Positions 41,767 through 50,289 of a stretch of 64,000 bases of DNA are shown here, piece after piece; position 1 is the first letter of the stretch, and every line of letters starts with the position of its first letter. The translations under genes and the position numbers were made by a program. The notes under the pieces were generated by a model, which was given only the letters and a program-made list of their open reading frames with translations, ran no database searches and was not told where the DNA came from. The stretch comes from Candidatus Rokuibacteriota bacterium (GTDB taxonomy: Bacteria > Methylomirabilota > Methylomirabilia > Rokubacteriales > CSP1-6), in NCBI GenBank assembly GCA_003220535.1, contig QHSU01000059.1, forward strand, positions 62,001-126,000, in the 5' to 3' direction.

Positions 41767-44700
41767 TTGCCCGGCCGCCGCGGCACGCGGTCTCGCTCGC
41801 CTGGCTCGTCCTTTTGCTCTCGATCGCTCTCCTGGGTTCCACCGCCTCCGCTCAACCGTCACCTCGCTATGCGCCGGACACCCTGCTGGTCAGATTCCGG
41901 GACTGGACGCTGCCCCAGGAGAGAGCGCACGCTCACGCCTTTGCAGGTGGGGCCGTCCACAAGAGCTTCACCGTCGTCGAAGGACTTCAAGTCGTGAGAA
42001 TCCCGCGTGGGATGCGGGTCAAGGACGCCATCGAGCTCTATCGGCGCCACCCCGCCGTGCTCTACGCGGAGCCGAACTGGATCGTCCACAGGCAGGCGAT
42101 GCCCAACGATCCGTTGCTGGGTCAGCTCTGGGGGCTCAACAACGCCGGCCAGAGCGGCGGGGTGCCGGGCGCAGACATCGGTGCCCTCGAGGCGTGGAAT
42201 CTGACGACCGGAAGCAGCGACGTCGCCGTGACGGTGATCGACTCGGGGATCGACGCGAACCACCAGGACCTGTCCGCGAACATGTTTCACAATGCCCTCG
42301 ACTGCAACGGCAACGGGATCGATGACGACGGCAACGGCCAGATCGACGACTGCTTTGGCATCGACACCGTCAACCACGACTCGAATCCCGTGGACGACAA
42401 CAATCACGGTACCCATGTGGCCGGCACGATCGGAGCGGCCGGGAACAACGACGTCGGGGTCGTCGGCGTCAACTGGACGGTGCGGCTGATGGCCTGCAAG
42501 TTCCTGACGGCCAGCGGGAGCGGCAGCACGGCCAACGCGATCGCGTGCCTGGAATACGTCAAGCTGATGAGGGATCGTGGCGTCAACATCGTGGCCACCA
42601 ACAACAGCTGGGGCGGCGGCGGGTTCTCGCGGGCGCTCTTCGACGCCATCGAGGCTCATCTACAACGCGGGATCCTCTTCATCGCCGCCGCGGGGAACAG
42701 CGGATCCCTCGACAACGACACGACGCCCTTCTATCCCGCCGGCTACGATTTGCCGAACATCATCTCGGTCGCGGCCACGACGCGCACCGATGGGCTGGCA
42801 TCCTTCTCGCACTTTGGCCGGCGAACCGTCGATCTCGGCGCCCCCGGCGAGGAGATTCTCAGCACGACCCCCGGCAACACCTACAGCGTGTTCAGCGGGA
42901 CGTCGATGGCGACACCCCACGTCACCGGCGTGGCGGCGTTGCTACGGGCACAGGACCCGTCACGTGACTGGAAGGCCATCAAGAATCTGATCCTGGCCGG
43001 CGGCGACACCCTGTCGGCGCTCGAGAACACCGTGACGCAGAAGCGACTCAACGCCCACGGCGCCCTGAGCTGTTCCAGCTCCACGGTCCTCTCGAGACTT
43101 CGCCCGATCGGTCCCAGCATCACCGGCGTCGTCGGTACGCCCATCGATCTCGCCGCCTTGCACATCAACTGCGCCAGCCCGAATGGCAACGTCGTCGTCG
43201 GCGTGGACCCGGGAGGCCAAACCGTCGCGCTCGTCGACGACGGTCTCGGAGCCGATCGCGCGGCCGGCGATGGCGTCTATTCCGGACGGTGGACGCCCTC
43301 GTCGGGCGGGACCTATACCCTGACATTCCCCGGCGGCGATACCGTCACGGTGCAGGTCCTCGCGAGCGGGAATTACAGTCCGACCCCGACGGCCTTCAAC
43401 TACCGGACCATCGCCGGCACCAGCCTGAACCTGGACAACGATGCCTCGGCGGCGATCGTGTCACCGTTCCCGATCCTGTTCGGCAACGGGAGCTTCAGCA
43501 CGATCTTCGTCGCCAGCAACGGGACCGTGAATTTCACCGCGCCATTCACTACCCCCCTCCAGGCGCCCATGCCCACCTCACAAATCACCACCCTGATCGC
43601 GCCGTGGTGGGACGACCTGGTCCCGGTCGCCTCGACGAGCCAGAACGTCTTCTGGGCCGTGACGGGCGTCTCGCCGAACAGAGAGCTGATCGTCGAGTGG
43701 CGGGATGTGCGGCATTCTGACTGCCAGTCCAGTGGCGCCGCCACGATCAAGTTCCAGGTCGTGTTCTTCGAGACACGCAGCAGCTTCCTGTTCAACTATG
43801 CGGATACCGCCTTCGGCGGGGCGTGCGCCGCTGACGATCGAGGCGGCTCCGCGACCGTCGGTGTTCAGCTAGGCACGCAGCTCGGCGCCCAGTACAGCTT
43901 CAACACCCAGAGCCTGAGTGACGGCCTCTCACTCCTGTGGGCCCTGGCGCCGCCCGCAACGATCAGTGTCAGTCCGAGCTCTCGGAGCTTCGGCAGCGTC
44001 CCGCTGGGAAGCTCGGAGGACCGAAGCTTCACGGTGCAGAACGTCGGCGGCGGCGTCCTTTCCGGGAGTGCGACCGTCGGGATCCCGTTCTCCATCGTCT
44101 CGGGAGGTGCCTATTCGCTCGCGATGGGCCAGAGCCAGCTGGTGACGGTGCGCTTCACGCCGAGCGCGATCGGAACGTCGAGCAGCGCGGTGGCCTTCAG
44201 CGGAGCCGCGGGAACCACCCGAGCGGTGAGCGGGTCCGGCATCTCGGTGTCGCCGCTCGCGCCCGGTGGCCTGGCGGCGACGCCCGCCTCGTCGAGCCAG
44301 ATCAATCTGGCCTGGCAGGACACCAACGGCAACGAGACCCAATCCCGGATCGAACGGAAGACCGGGGCAGGAGGGACGTTCGCACAGATCGCCACGCTCG
44401 GCGCGAACGTCGCCGTGTACACGGACACCGGACTGAGCCCGAGCACCACGTACGTCTATCGGATCAGAGCGTGCAATACGGTGGGTTGCTCCGGCTATTC
44501 CGGCGAGGCGACGGCGACCACCTTTCCGGCCGCCGTCGCCCTCAGCGTGGCCGTCAGGGGATCGGCCGCGGGCACCGTCACGAGCAGCCCGAGCGGCCTC
44601 AGCTGCGCGTCGAGCTGCGCGGCCAACTTCACGTCCGGAACGCTGGTGACGCTGACGGCCGCGCCAGGGGCCAGGGCGCGCTTCAAGAGCTGGAGCGGAG

Positions 44701-45047
44701 CCTGCACCGGAACGGCGACGACCTGCACCGTGACCCTGAACGACGCCCGGTCGGTGACGGCGACGTTCGCGATGATCTTCACCGACGCGACCGCCTCGGA
44801 TCTGTTACCGAATGGGGCTCCGATCAAAGCGGCGCACTTCACCGAGCTTCTCGATGCGATCAACTCGGCCCAGCCCGGGACGAATCTGAGCTGGCCGGCT
44901 CCGGCACCGGCCGTGGGCGGGACCGTGCGGGCCGTCCACGTGCAGACGCTTCGAGGCGCCCTGAGCCTCACGACCGTGACTGCCGACAGCGTGATCGCCG
45001 CGCAGCACATCAACGAGATCCGCCTGAAGATCCGCTCGCTCGAGTAG
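41763..45047 (+). CDS. Large secreted subtilisin-like (S8) protease with Fn3 and repeat domains
   Basis: A 1094-aa exported protease. Signal about 1-30; prodomain about 35-108 (APDTLLVRFRD...AVLYAEPNW). The catalytic domain about 115-435 has D160 (VIDSGID), H215 (NNHGTHVAG), oxyanion N312 and S381 (GTSMATPHV). Downstream come a CARDB/choice-of-anchor-like beta region, an ASPM/SPD-2-type domain (SVSPSSRSFGSVPLGSS), fibronectin type III (APGGLAATPASSSQINLAW), a 'bacterial repeat' Cys-containing domain (GTVTSSPSGLSCASSC) and a C-terminal helical segment (IKAAHFTELLDAIN). Likely cell-surface or released. Translationally coupled to the PrcB-like gene. Confidence 0.93.
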   Translation: MIARPPRHAVSLAWLVLLLSIALLGSTASAQPSPRYAPDTLLVRFRDWTLPQERAHAHAFAGGAVHKSFTVVEGLQVVRIPRGMRVKDAIELYRRHPAVLYAEPNWIVHRQAMPNDPLLGQLWGLNNAGQSGGVPGADIGALEAWNLTTGSSDVAVTVIDSGIDANHQDLSANMFHNALDCNGNGIDDDGNGQIDDCFGIDTVNHDSNPVDDNNHGTHVAGTIGAAGNNDVGVVGVNWTVRLMACKFLTASGSGSTANAIACLEYVKLMRDRGVNIVATNNSWGGGGFSRALFDAIEAHLQRGILFIAAAGNSGSLDNDTTPFYPAGYDLPNIISVAATTRTDGLASFSHFGRRTVDLGAPGEEILSTTPGNTYSVFSGTSMATPHVTGVAALLRAQDPSRDWKAIKNLILAGGDTLSALENTVTQKRLNAHGALSCSSSTVLSRLRPIGPSITGVVGTPIDLAALHINCASPNGNVVVGVDPGGQTVALVDDGLGADRAAGDGVYSGRWTPSSGGTYTLTFPGGDTVTVQVLASGNYSPTPTAFNYRTIAGTSLNLDNDASAAIVSPFPILFGNGSFSTIFVASNGTVNFTAPFTTPLQAPMPTSQITTLIAPWWDDLVPVASTSQNVFWAVTGVSPNRELIVEWRDVRHSDCQSSGAATIKFQVVFFETRSSFLFNYADTAFGGACAADDRGGSATVGVQLGTQLGAQYSFNTQSLSDGLSLLWALAPPATISVSPSSRSFGSVPLGSSEDRSFTVQNVGGGVLSGSATVGIPFSIVSGGAYSLAMGQSQLVTVRFTPSAIGTSSSAVAFSGAAGTTRAVSGSGISVSPLAPGGLAATPASSSQINLAWQDTNGNETQSRIERKTGAGGTFAQIATLGANVAVYTDTGLSPSTTYVYRIRACNTVGCSGYSGEATATTFPAAVALSVAVRGSAAGTVTSSPSGLSCASSCAANFTSGTLVTLTAAPGARARFKSWSGACTGTATTCTVTLNDARSVTATFAMIFTDATASDLLPNGAPIKAAHFTELLDAINSAQPGTNLSWPAPAPAVGGTVRAVHVQTLRGALSLTTVTADSVIAAQHINEIRLKIRSLE

Positions 45048-45103
45048 CTCCGGCCTTCTGATAGACTACGCCCGCTCGTAGCCGGGGCGAGGGAGGCCGC
45101 GCG

Positions 45104-45964
45104 ATGAAATTCGGACTGCACTCCGTCAATCTCCACACCTGCGGGTACCCCGACGCGGCCGCGCGCCTCGGCCGGGCGGCCGAGGCCGCCGGCTTCGAGT
45201 CGCTCTGGGTGGCGGACCACGTGGTGCTGCCCGATCCGCCCGTGCCCGGGCGTCCGATGGCGCCGGACATGCGGCTGCTCGATCCGATCGTCGCGCTCAC
45301 GTTCCTGGCCGCGCATACCCAGCGCATCCGGCTCGCCACCGGCGTGATCATCCTGCCGCAGCGCCAGGCCCTGGTGCTCGCCAAGCAGCTGGCGTCGCTC
45401 GACGTGCTCTCGAACGGCCGGTTGATCTTCGGGCTCGGTGTCGGCTGGTGCGAGCCGGAAATGCGATCGGTCGGCGCGCCCTTCGCCGAGCGTGGCCGTG
45501 TCGCCGACGATTTCCTGGCCGCGATGCGCGCCGTGTGGACGCAGCCGAAGCCGTCGTATCGCGGTCGCTATGTGTCGTTCGAGGGGATTCAGGCGATGCC
45601 CCGCCCGGTGCAGACGCCGACGCCCCCGATCGTCGTGGGCGGACGGACCCCGCCGGCGTTCCGCCGCGCGGTGACCCAGGGCCACGGCTGGTACGGGTTC
45701 GGACTGGACGTCAACGACACGCAGAAGTTCGTCAATGAGCTGCGCGAAGCCGGGAAGAAGCATTCGCGGCCGGCAGAGCTCGGGAGGCTCGAGATCAGCG
45801 TGACGCCGCCGGGCTACGACCTGCCGGACAAATCGACGCTCGATGCCTACACGGCGGCCGGTGTCGACCGGCTCATCCTGAGGCCGCGCCCCGAGATGGA
45901 CGCCGCGGCGCTCGAGCGCTTCGCCGCCGAGACCGGCCGCACTCTCGGCCTCACGCGGTCCTGA
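45104..45964 (+). CDS. LLM-class F420-dependent oxidoreductase
   Basis: A 286-aa luciferase-like enzyme: MKFGLHSVNLHTCGYPD, AGFESLWVADHVVLPDP, RIRLATGVIILPQRQALVLAKQ, GRLIFGLGVGWCEPEM and PPIVVGGRTPPAFRRA. These match the TIGR03619-type F420-dependent family. Start behind GAGGGAGGCC. It precedes an enolase-superfamily gene by 4 bases, so the pair probably acts on one pathway, plausibly sugar-acid or terpenoid-like acid metabolism (inference). Confidence 0.9.
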   Translation: MKFGLHSVNLHTCGYPDAAARLGRAAEAAGFESLWVADHVVLPDPPVPGRPMAPDMRLLDPIVALTFLAAHTQRIRLATGVIILPQRQALVLAKQLASLDVLSNGRLIFGLGVGWCEPEMRSVGAPFAERGRVADDFLAAMRAVWTQPKPSYRGRYVSFEGIQAMPRPVQTPTPPIVVGGRTPPAFRRAVTQGHGWYGFGLDVNDTQKFVNELREAGKKHSRPAELGRLEISVTPPGYDLPDKSTLDAYTAAGVDRLILRPRPEMDAAALERFAAETGRTLGLTRS

Positions 45965-45968
45965 GCCG

Positions 45969-47207
45969 ATGAAGATCGCGCGCGTCGAGGCGCTGCACTG
46001 CGACGCCGGCTGGCGGCCGTGGACGTTCGTGCGCATCGAGACCGACGACGGCCTGGTCGGCTGGGGCGAGTGCAGCGACAACCGGAGCCCGCACGGCCTC
46101 GCCGGCTCGGTCCGCGATCTCGCCGATCTCCTGGTCGGGCAGGACCCTCGGCCCGTCGAGCGCCTCTACTGGGACATGCTGCGCCGGATGCGCCAGAACA
46201 GCAGCGGCGTCTCGCACAAGGCGATGGCCGGCATCGAGCTGGCGCTGTGGGACATCAAGGCCAAGGCGCTCGGCGTGCCGGTGTACGAGCTCTTCGGCGG
46301 CCCGCTGCGCGACCGGGTGCGCCTCTACTGGTCGCACTGCGGGACGACCCGAGCGCGCATGGGGACCTTCCTCGGGACACCGCCGCTCCGGACCTACGAC
46401 GACATCGCGGCACTCGGCCGCGAGGTGGTCGCGCGGGGATTCACCGCGCTCAAGACCAACATGGTCATCCCCGGCGAGCCCGCGACCGTATATTTTCCGG
46501 GGTTCGCCAGCGGCATCAACACGACCGACGGCGCGCCGACGGTAGAGATTCTCGACGCCATCGATCGGCTGATCGGCACCCTGCGCGGCGCGGTCGGTCC
46601 GAACGTCGGCCTCTGTCTCGACCTCAACTACAACTTCCGCACCGAGGGCGTGCTGCGGATCGCCAAGCTTCTCGAGCGCTACGACATGCAGTGGGTCGAG
46701 TACGACAACTGGGACCCGGACGCGCTCCTGCAGATCAAGCAGTCGACCTCTACCCGCCTGGCCTCGTGCGAGAGCCTGGTGACCTTGCGCCAGTACCGGC
46801 CGTTCCTCGAGCGCCACGCGGTGGACGTGGCGATCATCGACGTGCCGTGGAACGGCTTCTCGCAGGCCGTGCAGATCGGACGGCTGGCAGAGGCGTGCGA
46901 GATCAACATCGCGCCGCACAACTACTACAGTCACCTGGCCGACCTCCACTCGCTCCATCTCTGCGCCGTGCTCCCCAACGTTCGCATCATGGAGATCGAC
47001 ATCGACGACGTGCCGTGGAAGGGGCCGCTCGTCACGAAGCTGCCCCAGATTCGCGACGGGCACATCTGGTTGACCGATGCGCCGGGCTGGGGTGCCGACA
47101 TCGACGAGCGCGTGTTGCGCGAGCATCCCTGGCCGCGGCCGGGCGACGGCGGCCCTCAGCTCTTCTACGGCATGGACCCGGGGCAGATGACCGCACGCCC
47201 GGGATGA
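45969..47207 (+). CDS. Mandelate racemase/muconate-lactonizing family (enolase superfamily) enzyme
   Basis: A 412-aa enzyme with the N-terminal capping domain (VEALHCDAGWRPWTFVRIETDDGLVGWGEC) and a (beta/alpha)7 barrel. Likely Mg ligands are the Asp of LCLDLNYNF, the Glu of QWVEYDN and the Glu of LASCESL. Catalytic candidates are the Lys of FTALKTNMV and the His of NIAPHNYYSH. The residue set is closest to sugar-acid dehydratases such as the galactonate/gluconate type, though racemase activity is possible. It would abstract the alpha proton of a carboxylate. Confidence 0.9.
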   Translation: MKIARVEALHCDAGWRPWTFVRIETDDGLVGWGECSDNRSPHGLAGSVRDLADLLVGQDPRPVERLYWDMLRRMRQNSSGVSHKAMAGIELALWDIKAKALGVPVYELFGGPLRDRVRLYWSHCGTTRARMGTFLGTPPLRTYDDIAALGREVVARGFTALKTNMVIPGEPATVYFPGFASGINTTDGAPTVEILDAIDRLIGTLRGAVGPNVGLCLDLNYNFRTEGVLRIAKLLERYDMQWVEYDNWDPDALLQIKQSTSTRLASCESLVTLRQYRPFLERHAVDVAIIDVPWNGFSQAVQIGRLAEACEINIAPHNYYSHLADLHSLHLCAVLPNVRIMEIDIDDVPWKGPLVTKLPQIRDGHIWLTDAPGWGADIDERVLREHPWPRPGDGGPQLFYGMDPGQMTARPG

Positions 47208-47366
47208 CGGTTCGTCTCTCTCCCACGTGTCCCGGGCGACGGGCACCCTGCCCATCATTCTGGGCAGGGCACGAGGTGACGCCCAGGGCGATGTTCATGA
47301 AGTCCCCACGCAGTCGTCATCGTTGTCGATTCTTGCCCTGGCATCTGGGCTGCACCCTGCTCGAGC

Positions 47367-49691
47367 ATGCTCCGCGTCGTGCAAGCGCACGTCGACATTT
47401 CCCGGCTGGCCAGATTCCTGGGTCTGGGTCTCATGCTGTTCTTGCCTTCCGCAGCGCACGCTCCGAATCTGAGCGCCGGCCTTCCCTGGGCTCTGGCACC
47501 GGTAGAGGTCTGGGCACGGGGGTTTCTCCAGCCGAGGGGTGTGGTCGTGGACTCGCAGGGCGTTGTCTATGTGAGCGACCGCGCGACCGGCACCATCACG
47601 AGCATCGCCTCGGATCGGTCCACCGCTGTCGTGGCCCGCGGCCTCGAGCGACCCATCGGGCTGGCTTTTGATCTCGAGGGCCGGCTCCTCGTCGCTGAGG
47701 AGCGGGCCGGACGGGTGGTGCGGCTGGAAACCGACGGCACGCGCACCCCGCTAGTGTCCGGGGTCAAGCAGCCGCGCTGGCTGGACGTAGGCGAAGACGG
47801 GACGCTGTTCATCGCTGCCCGGCGGCTGACGCGCGGCACTGACCCTGAGCCGGACGACGAATCAGCCGAACCCGAAGTGATTCTGTCGCGTGATCCGACC
47901 GGAGCGCTCACGCTCTTCGCGGACGGGTTCCGAGGTCTTCGAGCGGTGGTGGCTGGTGATAGAGTGCTCTACGCGGCCGCGGCCGGTCGCCGGGGCGAGG
48001 TGCGGGACGACGGCGTGGTCTATCGGATTCCAATTCTGCCGGACGGCCACGCCGGCGTTCCGACTCCGCTCGGTCCCTTGGACAGCTTCAAGAATCCGGT
48101 GGCGCTGGCGCAGGATCGGCTGGGGGCACTGTTCCTGACGACCAGAGAGCTCAACCTGCACGAGGACCGGACCAGGCGCGCGATCGCGAAGCTCCACCAG
48201 GACGGACACGTGAGCTCGTTCGCTGACGGACTGGATCAGCCGCAGGGCCTGGCGTTCGACGCGGCGGGCAACCTGTACATTGCCGATGGAGTCTCCCCCG
48301 GGCGCGTTCTCCGCTTCCGCGCGCCGCCGGCGCCCGAGTTGAGTCCGCTCCCAGCCGTCACGAATGAGCCCTCGATCCAGGTGCGCGGAATCACGCAACC
48401 CCAGGCGCGAGTGGATAGCCGCATCGATGGTAGAGACACCCTGTTCACGACCCAAGGTGACCCCGGTGGACAGTTCGCGCTGACGATCCCGCTGGCGCCG
48501 AACACTGAGAATACGCTGGAGGTCTTCGCCACTGCGCGAGGGGGCGAAGGGCTGACGGGGCCGCCGGCAGAAGTCACGGTCAGGCATGACGACGTGCCCC
48601 CGGAGACCGCCATCACCGGCGGACCGGGCAGCCCGACCAGCGAATCTACCGCCAGGTTCACCTTCACCGGCACCGACGACGTCACGCCGCCCGACACCCT
48701 GCGGTTCGCCTGGAGGCTGGACAGCCAACCCTTCAGTGCGTTCTCCTCCGAGGCGTCCGCCGCATTCACCGATCTCGCGGACGGGGCGCACACCTTCGAG
48801 GTCGTGGCGCAAGATCAGGCCGGGAATGTCGATCCCACTCCGGCGACGCGGATGTTCACGGCGAGCCGTTTCCAGGTCACGCTTGTCGAGCCGGCCCCTG
48901 GGGCCACCGTCCTGGCCGGGCTGCGCCTCGTCCGCGGCGCGGTCGCAGCGGGCGGCCGCGAGATCGGAGTGACCGTCAACGGTGTGGCCGCCGCGGTCCA
49001 CGGAAACACCTTCGCCGCGTTCGTCCCGGTGAGCGCGGCGACCACGAACCTTCAGATCGTCACAACCACCGCCGCCGGGACCACCGCCAGCCAGGAGGTG
49101 CCCGTCACCGTCGCGTCCGCCCCGGACTCCCCGTTCGTGTTTCTCGCCAGTCCCTGGAGCGGGGTGGCCCCGCTGACGGTGAGCTTCACGCTCCTCGGCG
49201 TCTCGGCGCCCGCCACCGTCGAGGCCGATTTCGACGGCAATGGCCGTGTTGACTACACGGGCCAGCGCCTGGAGGGACAGGTGTTCACGTACGCCCAACC
49301 CGGACTTTACTTTCCTCTTGTGGCCGTGACGGACGCCCAGGGGCAACGGACGACCGTTCCCGCCGTCATCCAGGTATTCGATCGCGCCGTCCTCGACACT
49401 CTCCTCAAAGCCAAGTGGGCGTCCATGAAGGACGCGTTGCGGCGGGGAGACATTCCGCAGGCCCTGACGCACGTCGCGGTGCGGTCGCGCACTCGATACC
49501 AGCAGGCCTTCACCACGTTGATCCCGGACCTTCCGACCGTCGATTCAATCCTCTCCGATCTGACGTTCATCCGTGTTCGAGGCCTGGAAACGATCTTCGA
49601 GATGAATCGAACAGACGCCGCCATTCTCAAATCCTTTGAAGTACGGTTTCAGGTCGACTCCGACGGTCTCTGGCGTCTTCGATCGTTCTGA
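47367..49691 (+). CDS. Secreted NHL/SMP-30-like propeller with Ig-like and PKD-like domains
   Basis: A 774-aa exported protein. Signal about 12-31. Residues 40-325 form a six-bladed propeller of NHL/gluconolactonase type (QPRGVVVDSQGVVYVSDRA, ERPIGLAFDLEGRLLVAE, QPQGLAFDAAGNLYIADG). Then come Ig-like modules (IQVRGITQPQARVDSRIDG; PPETAITGGPGSPTS...AHTFEVVAQDQAGNVDPTP; VTLVEPAPGATVLAGLRLV), a PKD-like domain (SPWSGVAPLTVSFTLLG...ATVEADFDGNGRVDY) and a C-terminal helical domain (VLDTLLKAKWASMKDAL). It probably binds polysaccharide or other surfaces. First gene of a secreted-protein cluster. Confidence 0.82.
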   Translation: MLRVVQAHVDISRLARFLGLGLMLFLPSAAHAPNLSAGLPWALAPVEVWARGFLQPRGVVVDSQGVVYVSDRATGTITSIASDRSTAVVARGLERPIGLAFDLEGRLLVAEERAGRVVRLETDGTRTPLVSGVKQPRWLDVGEDGTLFIAARRLTRGTDPEPDDESAEPEVILSRDPTGALTLFADGFRGLRAVVAGDRVLYAAAAGRRGEVRDDGVVYRIPILPDGHAGVPTPLGPLDSFKNPVALAQDRLGALFLTTRELNLHEDRTRRAIAKLHQDGHVSSFADGLDQPQGLAFDAAGNLYIADGVSPGRVLRFRAPPAPELSPLPAVTNEPSIQVRGITQPQARVDSRIDGRDTLFTTQGDPGGQFALTIPLAPNTENTLEVFATARGGEGLTGPPAEVTVRHDDVPPETAITGGPGSPTSESTARFTFTGTDDVTPPDTLRFAWRLDSQPFSAFSSEASAAFTDLADGAHTFEVVAQDQAGNVDPTPATRMFTASRFQVTLVEPAPGATVLAGLRLVRGAVAAGGREIGVTVNGVAAAVHGNTFAAFVPVSAATTNLQIVTTTAAGTTASQEVPVTVASAPDSPFVFLASPWSGVAPLTVSFTLLGVSAPATVEADFDGNGRVDYTGQRLEGQVFTYAQPGLYFPLVAVTDAQGQRTTVPAVIQVFDRAVLDTLLKAKWASMKDALRRGDIPQALTHVAVRSRTRYQQAFTTLIPDLPTVDSILSDLTFIRVRGLETIFEMNRTDAAILKSFEVRFQVDSDGLWRLRSF

Positions 49692-49695
49692 CCGC

Positions 49696-50289
49696 ATGAA
49701 CATCGGGCTCATCGTTTTGGCCTTGATGGTCGCGTCCGTGTTCCGTCTTGCACTCGTGGACCCCGCTGAAGCGGCCGGTCCGTGGCAGGCCCAGGTGGTG
49801 AGCGCCGAGACGAAGCAGCCGCTCGAGGGCGTCGTGGTCCTGGCCTGGTGGACGAGGCACGTCCGGAGCCTCGGCGGACCGAGCGAGGAGTACCGCGACT
49901 CCCAGGAAGTCCTCACCGACAAGGACGGTCACTTCACCATCGCTCCGCGATGGTTCTTCAGTCTCAATCCGTTAGTGTTCTTCCGCGGGCCCTTCTTCGT
50001 CTTGTTCAGACCCGGCTATGGAGACTTCCGGTGGCCGGGCTATGAGGGATCAGAAGGATGGCTCAAGGAAAAACAAAAAGCACTCCAGACGGCCGCCCAA
50101 TTGCTGCAGCTCGATGGCATTGTCCTTGAAATGTCTCACCTGCAGAGCATTGACCAAAGGCGCGAGTATCTGGGGAAGCTACGAAGTGACTATTCGGTTG
50201 TTCCTCTCGAACAGAGATCGCTTCTGCAACGTGCAATCGTCGAGGAGCGAAGAGCGCTCGGATACCGCAGTCAGATCTATCAGCGATGA
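49696..50289 (+). CDS. Secreted protein with carboxypeptidase-regulatory-like domain
   Basis: A 197-aa exported protein from ATG 49696, 4 bases after the previous stop. Signal about 1-26, then a beta-sandwich of the carboxypeptidase D regulatory-like type (WQAQVVSAETKQPLEGVVVLAWW...VLTDKDGHFTIAPRWF). The aromatic FFRGPFFVLFRPGYGDFRWPGY segment and a charged C-terminal helical part are not recognised. It probably serves the neighbouring secreted proteins; its stop overlaps the next start (ATGA). Confidence 0.7.
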   Translation: MNIGLIVLALMVASVFRLALVDPAEAAGPWQAQVVSAETKQPLEGVVVLAWWTRHVRSLGGPSEEYRDSQEVLTDKDGHFTIAPRWFFSLNPLVFFRGPFFVLFRPGYGDFRWPGYEGSEGWLKEKQKALQTAAQLLQLDGIVLEMSHLQSIDQRREYLGKLRSDYSVVPLEQRSLLQRAIVEERRALGYRSQIYQR

